A DNA stretch of 64,000 nt from RYN-230 sp963793825 (lineage in GTDB: Bacteria; Actinomycetota; Actinomycetes; Streptosporangiales; Streptosporangiaceae). The stretch lies in NCBI GenBank assembly GCA_963793825.1, contig CAWCBE010000016.1, positions 248,001-312,000 on the forward strand, in the 5' to 3' direction. The translations under genes and the position numbers were made by a program. Below are positions 1 to 8,817 of the stretch, one piece after another; within the stretch, counting starts at the first letter, position 1; every line of letters starts with the position of its first letter. Under the pieces are notes generated by a model that ran no database searches, was not told the DNA's origin, and saw only the letters and a list, made by a program, of their open reading frames with translations.

Positions 1-292
1 TTTACGCAGAATGTCACGGGGGGCGGGGGAAGCGCGGCCAGGCTCGGCGCTCCCGGGGGCAGTGTCATACGTCGAAGGGGCCGCCCCCGGCACCAAGGGA
101 TAGCGAAGCCGCTAACTCGGGTGTCGATGCGCTACAGGCTGGCATCAAGGTCCTCTGCAGCCACGCCAGCTCATCCTGAGCACACGCCCCCGTTGCGGGC
201 CGACTGGCACCGCGGCACCACTGTCAGGCTAAGGAGCGGCAGCAGGCGCTGACCGGCGGGGCATCCCGCCGCCGGAGTGCCGGGGCCGCCCA
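1..292. other. left-edge region without a recognised gene
   Basis: No reading frame here has convincing codon bias or a recognisable product. It lies downstream of the stop of the minus-strand gene at 293, so it probably holds that gene's 3' flank. No hairpin followed by a T-run was seen. Confidence 0.4.
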
Positions 293-1060
293 CTAGGAGT
301 CCGGGTTGTAATCTCCGTAGAAAATGTATGTGCATTTCGTGATGCCGGACACGGAGATTGTTCTCGCTTTGATGAGGGGGGTGGTTTTGTTTGTGTAAAT
401 CCAATTGCCCGACTTGGGCGGCTCAGGTGGGCGAACTGTTGCCTCTCCTGCACAGGAAAACACCGTAGCCCCCAGGTTGCCGCCCTGCACCACCGTGAAT
501 TTATTGCATCCTCCCTTCTTGACCGTGTAGTACGGGTACGGGGGATAAAACAGCTGGAAACGGCGGAAGGCGAGCCAGGCCAATCCCCGCAGCACGCCGG
601 TGATGAGCGCGAGGAGAGCCTCTTCTAGAGTGAGACCTTCTACCGTGGCCTGCACGGCCATCGTTACGCCAACAGGGCCGTTGCCTGCGGGGGCTCGGAC
701 CAGTTCGGCCTCGATCAGTCTGTCGGTGTCGATGTTGAATGGCTCAGGATTCTGGTCGCCGGACTGGTCCTGGTCCGGTTTCCGGGCAATGAGGGCGAAT
801 CCTGCTCGCAGCGTACTGAGGAAGTATCTGATTTCATGCTCGGCCTGCGCGTCTCCAGCTGGTGAGGCCAGCGTCACCGCTAATGCGAACACCGGCGTGT
901 CCGGCTCGTCCATGTTGCCGACCTGAGCCCGGAAAATGGCCTTATCGCCGTCGTCATACGCTTGAAGGAAAGTCAGAGGCTGAAGTGCCACCACCGGACT
1001 TCCTGTGCCGGGGCTGCTCTGAGGCTGTGTCATCTCGCCGCTCATTTCGTTGTCCCGCAT
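293..1060 (-). CDS. hypothetical protein, 255 aa
   Basis: Not recognised. The protein starts with a short polar Ser/Pro/Gly-rich leader, followed by a probable beta-rich region (about residues 25-150). A hydrophobic helix of about 20 residues rich in Leu/Ala follows (about 145-168). A Tyr/Pro-rich hinge then leads to a 65-residue C-terminal part with three cysteines (in GGCNKF, FSCAG and TKCTY). One membrane segment with a small C-terminal domain is possible, but there is no clear signal peptide. An alternative start is ATG at 1045, which has a GGGA box about 7 bases upstream and looks better than 1060. It stands alone, with no gene within 400 bases on the same strand. Function unknown. Confidence 0.6.
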   Translation of the reverse strand: MRDNEMSGEMTQPQSSPGTGSPVVALQPLTFLQAYDDGDKAIFRAQVGNMDEPDTPVFALAVTLASPAGDAQAEHEIRYFLSTLRAGFALIARKPDQDQSGDQNPEPFNIDTDRLIEAELVRAPAGNGPVGVTMAVQATVEGLTLEEALLALITGVLRGLAWLAFRRFQLFYPPYPYYTVKKGGCNKFTVVQGGNLGATVFSCAGEATVRPPEPPKSGNWIYTNKTTPLIKARTISVSGITKCTYIFYGDYNPDS

Positions 1061-1499
1061 CGCAGCGCCTGAATGCAGTGCCGGTCCACCGGATGTGTGG
1101 TCGCCGCAATATCGCCGGAATTAACGTATGGCTGTGATGAGCAAGGATTGTCGTGGTTGGCCTCCTCGCAGCTGACCGTGTTCAGCCCGGGCCGGGCTGG
1201 CGGCATGAGGGCCAGGTGGATCGACTCCCGGGGCGCCCGCGCCCTGGCCGCACCAGGAATGCCCAGAGGCGAAGGAGCCGACATTGCGGCACACCCTGAG
1301 CCTGGCTATCGGGAATCGCCCTGTCAAGATATCGTTAACCCATCCATCCCGGCGCTCTGGTAACGGCAGCTGACAAAGGCATCTAATGGGTCATCGGATT
1401 GCGTTCTGCCTCTATAGTCACTGACGCTGACCTGCCGCGGATGCCCGGGCCTGCCGATTCTCGGCGGCCGGCATTCCCGGGCATGGGGCGCCTCCGGCC
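1061..1499. other. intergenic region
   Basis: About 440 bases between the start of the minus-strand hypothetical gene and the stop of the GH63-like gene. It should hold the promoter of the hypothetical gene and the 3' end of the glucosidase transcript. A TTGACA hexamer occurs on the minus strand at 1322-1327, without a good -10 partner. No gene is supportable. Confidence 0.4.
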
Positions 1500-4313
1500 T
1501 CAGGGAGATGACTCTGATTCCCGCACGCCGCGTGCCTGGCGGGCCGTGGTGACGCCGGGCATGGATTCGGCGGCCAGCCGCCGGTATGGCCGGGCCATCG
1601 GCCACTGGTGGTCGTCGAGCACGGAATCGGCGTCGAACTGGCCGAGGCTCTGGATCAGCCGGGCCACCAGGCCGGTCCACCCGGTCTGGTGTGAGGCACC
1701 GAGGCCGGCCCCGTTGTCGCCGTGGAAGTACTCGTAGAAAAGGATCAGGTCACGCCAGTGCGGGTCCTCCTGGAACAGCTTGGTCCCGCCGTAAACGGGC
1801 CGCTGTCCAGTGTCGTCCCGCAGGAAGGTAGTGGCGAGTCGGCGTGACAGCTCTTGCGCCACCTCGAACAGGGTCATCATCGTCCCCGAGCCCGTCGGGC
1901 ACTCGACCTTCAGGTCATTGCCGTAATACCGGTAGTGCTGGAGCAGGGCACGGATCAAGAGCAGGTTGATGGGGAACCAGACCGGCCCGCGCCAGTTGGA
2001 GTTGCCGCCGAACATTCCGCTGGTCGACTCGGCCGGCTCGTACTGCACCTGATGCTCGGTCCCGGCGACGTTGAAGTAATAAGGATGCTCGAGGTGCCAT
2101 CGCGAGATAGAGCGGATCCCGTGCGGGCCGAGGAAACGCTCCTCGTCCAGCATCCGCGCGAGAATGCGGCGCAGCTTGTCCTCGTTCACCAGTGACAGCA
2201 GCCGCCGGCCGTGAGCACCGGGCACGAGCGGGTCAGCGATGTTGACCAGCAGGTCCTGGTTGCGCTCCAGGAAGCCACGCACATGCCCGGCGATCTTCGG
2301 ATAGCGGTCGATGATGTCGGCCTCGATGACCGTGGTGGCGCACAAGGGCAGCAGGCCCACCAGGGAGCGCACCTTGATCCGGGTGCCGGTGCCGTCGGGG
2401 AGGCGCAGCACGTCGTAGAAGAAGCCGTCCTCCTCGTCCCACATCTCGTCGGGGTGCTCGCCGACCGGGTCCACCGCGGCGGCGATCCAGAAGAAGTGCT
2501 CGACGAACTTGAGCACGAATTCCTCGTAACTCTGGTCGTGCTGGAGCAGGGCCAGGGCCATTTCCAGCATGTTCTGGCTGAACATCGCCATCCAGGCGGT
2601 GCCGTCCGCCTGTTCCAGCCGCCCGCCCGTGGGGAGGGCGGCGCTGCGGTCGAACACCCCGATGTTGTCCAGGCCAAGGAAGCCGCCCTCGAACACGTTG
2701 CGGCCGGAGGGATCCTTGCGGTTCACCCACCAGGTGAAGTTCAGCAGCAGCCGGGCGAAGCTCTCCTTGAGAAATGGCAGGTCCACCTCGCCCAGATCTG
2801 ACTCCAGATTCTGCAGGAAGAGGACCGCGAAGGCGTGCACCGGCGGGTTCACGTCCCCGAAGTTCCACTCGTAGGCTGGCATCTGGCCGGTGGGGTGCAG
2901 GTAGTCCTGGGACAGCATCAGGTCGATCTGGCTTTTCGCGAAGTCGGGGTCGACCATCGCGAGCGGAATGCAATGGAAGGCCAGGTCCCAGGCGGCGTAC
3001 CAGGGATACTCCCACTTGTCGGGCATGGACACGACGTCGTGGTTGAACATGTGGAACCACGACTCGTTCCGGCTCCCCCGCCAGGCCGGTGCCCGCAGCG
3101 GGTGGAGACGGCGCTCGCGAAGCCAGCGGTCCACGTCGAAGTAGTAGCACTGCTTGGACCAGAGCATCCCGGCCAGTGCCTGGCGCATGACCGCCTTCGC
3201 GTCATCGGTCACGCCGGGCGGTGTGATGGCCGCATAGAACTCGTCTGCCTCGGCCCGCCGTCGCTCGATGACCTCGCCGGCGCCGTCGAATGGCGCCGTG
3301 AGCTCCTCCGGGCCCTCACGGGTGAGCCGTACCAGGACGGAGGCATGCCCGCCGGCCGGCACGGACAGCCGGACGTGCGCTGCCACCTTGGTTCCCTCGC
3401 CGCCGGGGTTCACGGTGTCCGCGCCGTGCAGCAGGTGATCGCCGATGCCGTCCTTGGCGAACCGTGTCGCCGGCTCGGTGCCGAATACCCGCGCCGTGTT
3501 CGTCTCGTTCTCACAGAACAGCAGGTCTGCCGCAGGCTCGGCGTGGAGGTAGAACACGCCGATTTTAGGGTGCTCGGCCGCCGCGACCGGATAGGCGGCG
3601 GGGACGCGGGCAATGCGGGGCTTGGGTTCACCCGCTCTCCATGACCACGTGTTGCGGAACCACAGCGTGGGCAGCACGCGCAGCGCGGCATCCTGGTCAG
3701 ACCGGTTGTGCACGGTGATGCGGCACAGGATGTCTTCCGGGCCGTTCTTCGCGTGCTCGACTTCGACATCGAAGTAATGGCCGTCGTCGAAGGCTCCCGT
3801 ATCTATGAGCTCGTATTCAAGTTCGTGCCGTGACCGGGCCCGGTTCACCGCCGCCAGGTCGGCGTAGGGGAATTCGGCCTGCGGGTACTTGTAGAGGTAG
3901 CGCTGGTAGCTGTGCGTCGGCAGGTTATCGACATAGAAGTAGTACTCCTTGACGTCCTCGCCGTGGTTGCCCTCGCTGTTCGTCAAGCCGAACAAGCGTT
4001 CTTTCAGGATCGGGTCCCGCTCGTTCCACAGGGCCAGGGCCAGGCACAGCCGCTGCTTGTCGTCGCTGATCCCGGCGATACCGTCCTCACCCCACCGGTA
4101 CGCGCGGGACCGCGCTTGATCGTGGCTGAGGTAGGACCAGGCGTCTCCGTTGTCGCTGTAATCTTCCCGGACCGTCCCCCACTGCCGCTCGCTGAGGTAC
4201 GGCCCCCAGGCACGCCACGGAACACCCGCCCGGGCCTCGTGCAGCCGCCGCTCCTCGGCCGTCAGCGAGGCTGGATCGGCAATGTGCTGGCTGCCGGGCG
4301 GATCCTGGGGCAT
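1500..4313 (-). CDS. GH63/MGH1-like glycoside hydrolase
   Basis: A 937-residue cytosolic protein (no signal peptide) of the bacterial glucosidase group related to GH63 and mannosylglycerate hydrolase. The typical start (EERRLHEARAGVPWRAWGPYL) is followed by a beta-rich N-terminal part and a long (alpha/alpha)6 region. The hallmark WNFGDVNPPVHA lies near residue 485, and GGNSNWRGPVWFP lies further on. These enzymes hydrolyse alpha-linked glucosyl residues from small glycosides or glycosylated compatible solutes; the substrate here cannot be read from sequence. It is the last gene of a minus-strand group after the cyclase and sugar dehydrogenase, 28 bases after the latter, suggesting a carbohydrate or polyol catabolic unit. 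Start ATG at 4313. Confidence 0.85.
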   Translation of the reverse strand: MPQDPPGSQHIADPASLTAEERRLHEARAGVPWRAWGPYLSERQWGTVREDYSDNGDAWSYLSHDQARSRAYRWGEDGIAGISDDKQRLCLALALWNERDPILKERLFGLTNSEGNHGEDVKEYYFYVDNLPTHSYQRYLYKYPQAEFPYADLAAVNRARSRHELEYELIDTGAFDDGHYFDVEVEHAKNGPEDILCRITVHNRSDQDAALRVLPTLWFRNTWSWRAGEPKPRIARVPAAYPVAAAEHPKIGVFYLHAEPAADLLFCENETNTARVFGTEPATRFAKDGIGDHLLHGADTVNPGGEGTKVAAHVRLSVPAGGHASVLVRLTREGPEELTAPFDGAGEVIERRRAEADEFYAAITPPGVTDDAKAVMRQALAGMLWSKQCYYFDVDRWLRERRLHPLRAPAWRGSRNESWFHMFNHDVVSMPDKWEYPWYAAWDLAFHCIPLAMVDPDFAKSQIDLMLSQDYLHPTGQMPAYEWNFGDVNPPVHAFAVLFLQNLESDLGEVDLPFLKESFARLLLNFTWWVNRKDPSGRNVFEGGFLGLDNIGVFDRSAALPTGGRLEQADGTAWMAMFSQNMLEMALALLQHDQSYEEFVLKFVEHFFWIAAAVDPVGEHPDEMWDEEDGFFYDVLRLPDGTGTRIKVRSLVGLLPLCATTVIEADIIDRYPKIAGHVRGFLERNQDLLVNIADPLVPGAHGRRLLSLVNEDKLRRILARMLDEERFLGPHGIRSISRWHLEHPYYFNVAGTEHQVQYEPAESTSGMFGGNSNWRGPVWFPINLLLIRALLQHYRYYGNDLKVECPTGSGTMMTLFEVAQELSRRLATTFLRDDTGQRPVYGGTKLFQEDPHWRDLILFYEYFHGDNGAGLGASHQTGWTGLVARLIQSLGQFDADSVLDDHQWPMARPYRRLAAESMPGVTTARQARGVRESESSP

Positions 4314-4341
4314 CGCGTACCTTCCGTTCAGGAACTAGTGG

Positions 4342-5466
4342 TCACCGTGACACGTCAAAAGCGATCACGCTCTTGATGCCGGCCTGCCGCCCGAGGATCA
4401 GGTCCGGTGCCTGCTCGGGCGGGTAACGGCCGGCGATGAGCGTCGCCACCACGGCCGGCCAGCGGCGGCGGAAGAGGTCAAGGTCGCGGAGCGCGGCGGC
4501 GAAGGCATCCGTCCCGGCGTTCACCGTGCCCAGCAGGACCTGGTTCCTAAGGACCATGTCCCGCATGAGGCGAGCCGGGTCCGCCTGGACAAAGGCCTGC
4601 AGGCCAGGGACGCCAGTAAGCACGAACAGGCCGTTGGTGCCCAGGATTTTCAGCGCCTCAAGGGCGAAGTGCGAGTGCCCGACCGCTTCGTAGATCAGGT
4701 CGATGTTGCCGATCTGTCCGGCCAGCCGCGCGGACGTGCTGGCCTGGGAGGAGACGTAGCTGGCCCCGATGGCTTCGACCAGGTCGATCCGCGGGCTGGG
4801 AGGCAGCTCGCGTGAGTACACGTACGTCGTGAAACCGGCCGTGACCAGCACCATGGCCCCCAGCAGCCCGACCGGCCCGATGCCGAGCACCAGCGCCGAG
4901 AGCCCCTTGCCCCGCTCCTGGCTGGGCGTGTCCGGGTCGATCCACGGCGGCCGCTGCTGCATCATCCAGAACACCTGCGCCAGGGCCTTCTCGGCGATGG
5001 TCAGCGGCTCGGCCAGGACGGCGATGTCCCGCATGTCCGGCGGCACGGCATTCATGTACCGCTCATGGTTGACGGCGTACTCGGCCATGTAGCCGTGCGC
5101 TTCCTTGATGCCGCGCTCGCTGAAGTCCCCGGTATAGCAGAAGTCCTGGTGCCCGGAACGGCAGGCCAGGCAGCCCGGATGGGGACACGGGCGGCGCACC
5201 GACGGCACGACCAGGTCGCCCGGCGCGAGCCGCTCGACCGCCGTCCCCACCTCCACAATCTCGGCCAGCGACTCGTGGCCGATGACCAGGTGGTCATCTC
5301 CCGGTGGCGGGGTCCCGTACTCGAAGGAGCAGATCTCCTTGTCCGTGCCGCAGATGCCGATGTCGAGCATCCGCAACGTGACCTGGTCAGGCAGGGTGAG
5401 CCGCGGGGGTTCCCGCTCGACGATCTTTACCTCTTGCGACCCTGGGAAAACCGCGACGGCCTTCAT
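4342..5466 (-). CDS. zinc-dependent glucose 1-dehydrogenase-like oxidoreductase
   Basis: A 374-residue medium-chain dehydrogenase of the Thermoplasma-type glucose dehydrogenase group. The N-terminal catalytic domain has the zinc-ligand motif GICGTDKE, then GHESLAEIVEVG, then a structural-zinc lobe with four cysteines (CPHPGCLACRSGHQDFC). The Rossmann domain has GIGPVGLLGA. It probably oxidises a sugar or polyol with NAD(P). The frame is open for 101 codons further upstream, but that part lies inside the cyclase gene. The ATG at 5466 overlaps the cyclase stop by 4 bases (ATGA), so it is the likely, translationally coupled start. Exact substrate unknown. Confidence 0.82.
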   Translation of the reverse strand: MKAVAVFPGSQEVKIVEREPPRLTLPDQVTLRMLDIGICGTDKEICSFEYGTPPPGDDHLVIGHESLAEIVEVGTAVERLAPGDLVVPSVRRPCPHPGCLACRSGHQDFCYTGDFSERGIKEAHGYMAEYAVNHERYMNAVPPDMRDIAVLAEPLTIAEKALAQVFWMMQQRPPWIDPDTPSQERGKGLSALVLGIGPVGLLGAMVLVTAGFTTYVYSRELPPSPRIDLVEAIGASYVSSQASTSARLAGQIGNIDLIYEAVGHSHFALEALKILGTNGLFVLTGVPGLQAFVQADPARLMRDMVLRNQVLLGTVNAGTDAFAAALRDLDLFRRRWPAVVATLIAGRYPPEQAPDLILGRQAGIKSVIAFDVSR

Positions 5467-6125
5467 GGCTCCCTTCCGCTGATCGGCCTGAGGATGGCCC
5501 GGGCGGGCGCCCCGTCGCTGCCGTGCAGCTTGACCGGGAGGCAGATCATTTCGTAGCGGCCGGCCCTGACCGCGGAGAGGTCGAGGCCCTCGATGATCCA
5601 GATGCCGGCTTCGAGCAGGATGCGGTGGATCTTCGCGCCGTCCGCGTGGTATCCCCCCACCGACAGGTAGTCGATCCCGACTGCCCGCACTCCCGCCTGG
5701 GCGAGATGGACGGCGGCCTCCTCGCTGATGTAGACGAAGTCCTCGACGAACCTGCCGGCCTGCCAGCACCGGGGCGAGTTGGCGGTCCGGAACAGGATGC
5801 GTTCACCGGCCTGCAGCGCGTGCTCCCGGAGCTCTTCGGCGGTGACCTGGCGCGGATGGGCGATCTCGATGACCCGCGCGGCACCCATCGTGGCCGTCAG
5901 CGGCATCTCGTCTATCCCGGCGGCCTGGTGGACGAAGTGCACCGGCCCGTCGATGTGGGTGCCGCTGTGCACGCCCATGGCGAGGTGGGAGAGGTTGCAG
6001 TCGTCGCCGTGCCCGATGTCCATGGTCCGTTCCAGGACGACAGGCGGATTTCCGGGCCAGTGCGGCATGCCGTGCCTGACCGTCACGGATACATCGATCC
6101 ACGGCGCTTCACCGGGCTCGGTCAT
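5463..6125 (-). CDS. cyclase/kynurenine formamidase-like metal hydrolase
   Basis: A 220-residue protein of the cyclase family (PF04199; relatives include bacterial kynurenine formamidase and isatin hydrolase). The metal-binding signature HSGTHIDGPVHF is present near residues 54-65. A second conserved block, VGIDYLSVGG, is in the C-terminal half. Family members hydrolyse amides, lactones or cyclic diones using a bound divalent metal. No tryptophan-degradation genes are nearby. It is instead first in a unit with a sugar dehydrogenase and a GH63-like enzyme, so a lactonase role after sugar oxidation is possible but inferred. Confidence 0.8.
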   Translation of the reverse strand: MTEPGEAPWIDVSVTVRHGMPHWPGNPPVVLERTMDIGHGDDCNLSHLAMGVHSGTHIDGPVHFVHQAAGIDEMPLTATMGAARVIEIAHPRQVTAEELREHALQAGERILFRTANSPRCWQAGRFVEDFVYISEEAAVHLAQAGVRAVGIDYLSVGGYHADGAKIHRILLEAGIWIIEGLDLSAVRAGRYEMICLPVKLHGSDGAPARAILRPISGREP

Positions 6126-6525
6126 GGTGGACCCAGTGGCGCAGGACGGCCTGCGGCGGCCTGAAACACCCCGGACCCCCTGGCCATGCCACCCCCGACA
6201 ATCGCACCGCCGACTGCCGCCGCACCGTGCGGCTGCTCTGTCTCGGGCATGCCTTCATGCGGCGCCAGGCGCGATCGGCTTAGCCCCAGGCATACACCTC
6301 GATCCGCAGGACATCAAGGCCGTAATACCCCGGCCCGCCGCCCCCTCCGGTCACAGGTAAACGGTGTACAGCCAGAAGGTGACCGGCCGGGGATCCGCTG
6401 GCTGCTTTGGGGTTGCGGAAAGGCAAAGTAAGACAGCGGGCAGATCCGCGCTGGTGACAGATCCCTAGCTGGCGGCCAGACTATGACGAGCCGTCAAGAG
6501 GCCTTACGGCCCAGACCACGGGGGT

Positions 6526-6564
6526 TGGCTGGCCGGTTCTGCCTGAGGCAGAACCGGCCAGCCA
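6526..6564. repeat. 39-base perfect inverted repeat
   Basis: Two 19-base arms (left arm TGGCTGGCCGGTTCTGCCT) surround a single central G. As RNA it would form a very stable hairpin in either direction. It lacks a T-run, so it is not a classical intrinsic terminator. It sits just before a stretch of gene fragments and about 400 bases upstream of the cyclase start. Confidence 0.85.
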
Positions 6565-6643
6565 CGGCCGCTGCAGGGGTGTGGGACCCGGTGACTGAAA
6601 TGCTGACCGATAGGCCGCGTCCGGGCGGGTCGGCGCTGAGCGG

Positions 6644-6850
6644 CCGTTCCCTCCGATCGCCGAGTATGGGTTCCTTTCCGGTCGCCAAGTGTCCGCGCTA
6701 ATCGCGGCCAGTGGCAAGGTGGAATGGATGTGCCTGCCGCGGATGGGCAGCCCGAGCGTCTTCGCCGCGATCCTGGACCGGGGCGCGGGGCGGTTCCGGC
6801 TGGGGCCGGCGGATGCCACCGTCCCGGCCGGCTTCACCGGCCCGCACACC
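6644..6850 (+). pseudogene. GH15-type glucoamylase/trehalase N-terminal fragment
   Basis: The plus-strand frame reads IAEYGFLSG, then VSALIAASGKVEWMCLPRM and GSPSVFAAILDRGAGRFRLGP. This is the very characteristic start of actinobacterial GH15 glycoside hydrolases. After about 65 residues the similarity ends and the frame runs into an unrelated flavoprotein fragment. The catalytic (alpha/alpha)6 domain is absent, so this is a remnant. No ribosome binding site or proper start remains. Confidence 0.65.
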
Positions 6851-6868
6851 GTCGGCGACGGCGGCCAG

Positions 6869-7220
6869 CGCACCTGGACCGCGGACCGCATCATCCTGAC
6901 CGTCGGCGGCCACGCCTGCCGCCGGCCAGCTCGTGGTGGACGCCGTGTTCTTCGCGGTCGGCTGGCCCGCCAACGGCAGTCGGCCCGGATGGAAGGCCGG
7001 ATCGCGGCCACCAACGCCGTCCTGGGAGCTACCCGGCAGGCCAGCTACGACGTGGTTCCCAGCGGCAGCTTCACCGACCCCGAGTACGGGAGGGTGGGCC
7101 TCACCGAGGCCGAGGCCGCCGCGCACCACGACCCGGTCGTCGGCCTCGCCCGTTACGACGACCTGCTGCGCCCGGTGGCGGATGGCCGGCCTGAGGGCTT
7201 TTGCAAGCTGATCGCGGTCC
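6869..7220 (+). pseudogene. remnant of a pyridine nucleotide-disulfide oxidoreductase
   Basis: Three recognisable pieces of a mercuric/dihydrolipoamide-reductase-type flavoprotein lie in order. First is TADRIILTVGGHA. Next, shifted into another frame at about 6925-7000, is LVVDAVFFAVGWPANGSRPG. Back in the first frame come AATNAVLG, GSFTDPEYGRVGLTEAEA and DGRPEGFCKLIA. The FAD-binding N-terminus, the redox cysteines and the last half of the dimerisation domain are missing. At least two frame changes and a large deletion mark it as dead. It follows directly on the GH15 fragment in the same frame, so a deletion probably fused the two genes. Confidence 0.65.
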
Positions 7221-7326
7221 GAAGAGTGAGGAATCGAAGCACTGAGGAATCGGAGCGCCGGCCGGTACGCGGCTGGGCGTCACCGACTACAGCTGTCCCG
7301 GGCCGCCGGCCGCCCTTCCCGGGCTG

Positions 7327-7761
7327 CTAGCGGGGCGGCATCATGACTGACCGGGGCTGTTCGGTGGCGGGGGTGATGTCCGCGGTGCACGGCGGGCAGC
7401 GGCGGGCCGCGATGGGGATGCTCATGGTGCACTGCGGGCAGGGTCGCTCGGTCGCGGCGTGGTCCCGCTCGAACAGCTTCAGCATGCGGCTGACGGGCAG
7501 CACGACCAGGAAGTACACCACGGCGGCGGAGATCAGGAAGGACAGCGCCTCGGTCAGGAACGCGCCGTAGCTGAACCGGGCTCTGCCGACCGTGAAGGCC
7601 AGGTTGTTGAAGTTGCCCTGGCCGCCGAAGAGGGTCAGCAGCGGGCTGATGAACGACTGGACGAATTGCCTGACCAGGCTGCTGAACTGCGCCCCGATCA
7701 CGACAGCGACCGCGAGATCGACCAGGTTCCCGCGGAGGATGAAGTTCTTGAAGCCACTCAT
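7327..7761 (-). CDS. mscL: large-conductance mechanosensitive channel with zinc-ribbon tail
   Basis: A 144-residue MscL. The N-terminal amphipathic start MSGFKNFILRGNLVDLAVAV leads into TM1 (about 14-40). TM2 is about 70-93 (FLISAAVVYFLVVLPV). The pentameric channel opens under membrane tension to release solutes in osmotic downshock. Unlike usual MscL, which ends in a helical bundle, residues from about 108 carry two Cys-X2-Cys knuckles (CPQC and CPPC) typical of a zinc ribbon. This leaves the channel core intact. It is a single gene facing the SDR gene with about 100 bases between. Confidence 0.93.
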   Translation of the reverse strand: MSGFKNFILRGNLVDLAVAVVIGAQFSSLVRQFVQSFISPLLTLFGGQGNFNNLAFTVGRARFSYGAFLTEALSFLISAAVVYFLVVLPVSRMLKLFERDHAATERPCPQCTMSIPIAARRCPPCTADITPATEQPRSVMMPPR

Positions 7762-7864
7762 GCGCGGGGAGGTGCCCTCGTCCCCGCCGCGTATTCGCCC
7801 GCGCTGGCGTCCGCCGCCCCGGCCGTACCCTGACCTGCCCGGTTGCCCTCCTGGCGGGTACTGG

Positions 7865-8590
7865 CTAGTTTCCGGTCAGGACGGAGCCTCCATCGACAGT
7901 GAGCACGGTTCCGGTCACAAAGTGGTTCTCCATCAGGTAAAGGTGCGTCGCGGCGATCTGGTCTGCGTCGCCGATCGTCTTGGTGAGCGTTCGTTCCGCA
8001 AGGGTGGTGAACAGCGCTGCGCGCTGCGGCTCCGGAATCCCATCCCACATCGGCGTGCGGATCACTCCTGGCCGGACCGCGTTGACGCGGATCGGGGCCA
8101 GCTCGACGGCCAGCCCCCGGGTCAGGCCCTCGATGGCGCCCGCGCCGCTGGCCGCGAGGGCGGCACCAGGCGCCGGGCGAACACCGACCGTCCCGGACGT
8201 CAGCACGATCGAGCCCCCCGGCCTGAGGCGGGGAGCCGCGTGCTTGACGGCGGCGACTGCTCCCCAGAAACGGACCTCGAACAGTTGCCGGGCCTCATCG
8301 AGGGACAGGCCCTCCAGTGCCCGCTGGCCTAGCGCGTCACCGGCGGTGTAGACCACGTGGTCCAGCTGGCCGGCCCGGGCGAACAGGGCGGCAAGGTCCG
8401 CCTCGCTGCGGGTATCGACCACCGCCCCGGCGCAGCTGCCCGGCAATCCGGCGAGCGCGGCGTCCAGCCGGCCCTGATCGCCCGAGGCGATCGTCACGGC
8501 CGCACCTGCCGCCGCAGCGGCGCGGGCGGTCGCCAGTCCCATTCCCGAACTGCCGCCGATGATGACAATGTGCTGGTTAGTGAGAGTCAC
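7865..8590 (-). CDS. SDR-family oxidoreductase lacking the YxxxK pair
   Basis: A 241-residue short-chain dehydrogenase. The NAD(P)-binding motif is GGSSGMG near residues 11-17. The NNAG-like strand reads YTAGDA, the conserved serine region is SIVLTSGT, and the end is LTVDGGSVLTG. Where classical members carry Tyr-X3-Lys, the sequence is ALAASGAGA, so both catalytic residues are absent. This occurs in a known divergent SDR subgroup. Start GTG at 8590 has a strong GGAGGA box. It is divergent from a TetR regulator with shared operators and is probably controlled by it. Confidence 0.85.
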   Translation of the reverse strand: MTLTNQHIVIIGGSSGMGLATARAAAAAGAAVTIASGDQGRLDAALAGLPGSCAGAVVDTRSEADLAALFARAGQLDHVVYTAGDALGQRALEGLSLDEARQLFEVRFWGAVAAVKHAAPRLRPGGSIVLTSGTVGVRPAPGAALAASGAGAIEGLTRGLAVELAPIRVNAVRPGVIRTPMWDGIPEPQRAALFTTLAERTLTKTIGDADQIAATHLYLMENHFVTGTVLTVDGGSVLTGN

Positions 8591-8755
8591 AGTGCCTCCT
8601 CCAGGGTCAGATGCCGGCCCTTGCGGGCCGCCGTCCGGTGTACTCCGCGGGGTCCGCGTGCGCGGTTGCGCCGCGGGGGCGGCCGCGGCATCCGGGCATG
8701 GAGTCCCTCCTGCCTGCCCGGCTTGTCTCGCCAGCCGCGACTTGCGGCCGGGAGA

Positions 8756-8811
8756 TGATGACTCACTGAGCCGTCAGCCTAGCCGTGATGACTCACTGAG
8801 TCATCACGGCT
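8756..8811. promoter_or_regulatory. double operator between SDR and tetR genes
   Basis: A perfect inverted repeat lies at 8781-8811: arm AGCCGTGATGACTCA, one central C, then the exact complement. Its core TGATGACTCACTGAG is repeated exactly at 8756-8770, 30 bases (about three helical turns) upstream, with a partly matching right half (CCGTCA). The palindrome ends 7 bases before the tetR GTG. TetR proteins bind palindromes of this kind, so autoregulation and control of the SDR gene are the expected functions. Confidence 0.8.
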
Positions 8812-8817
8812 ATCATC

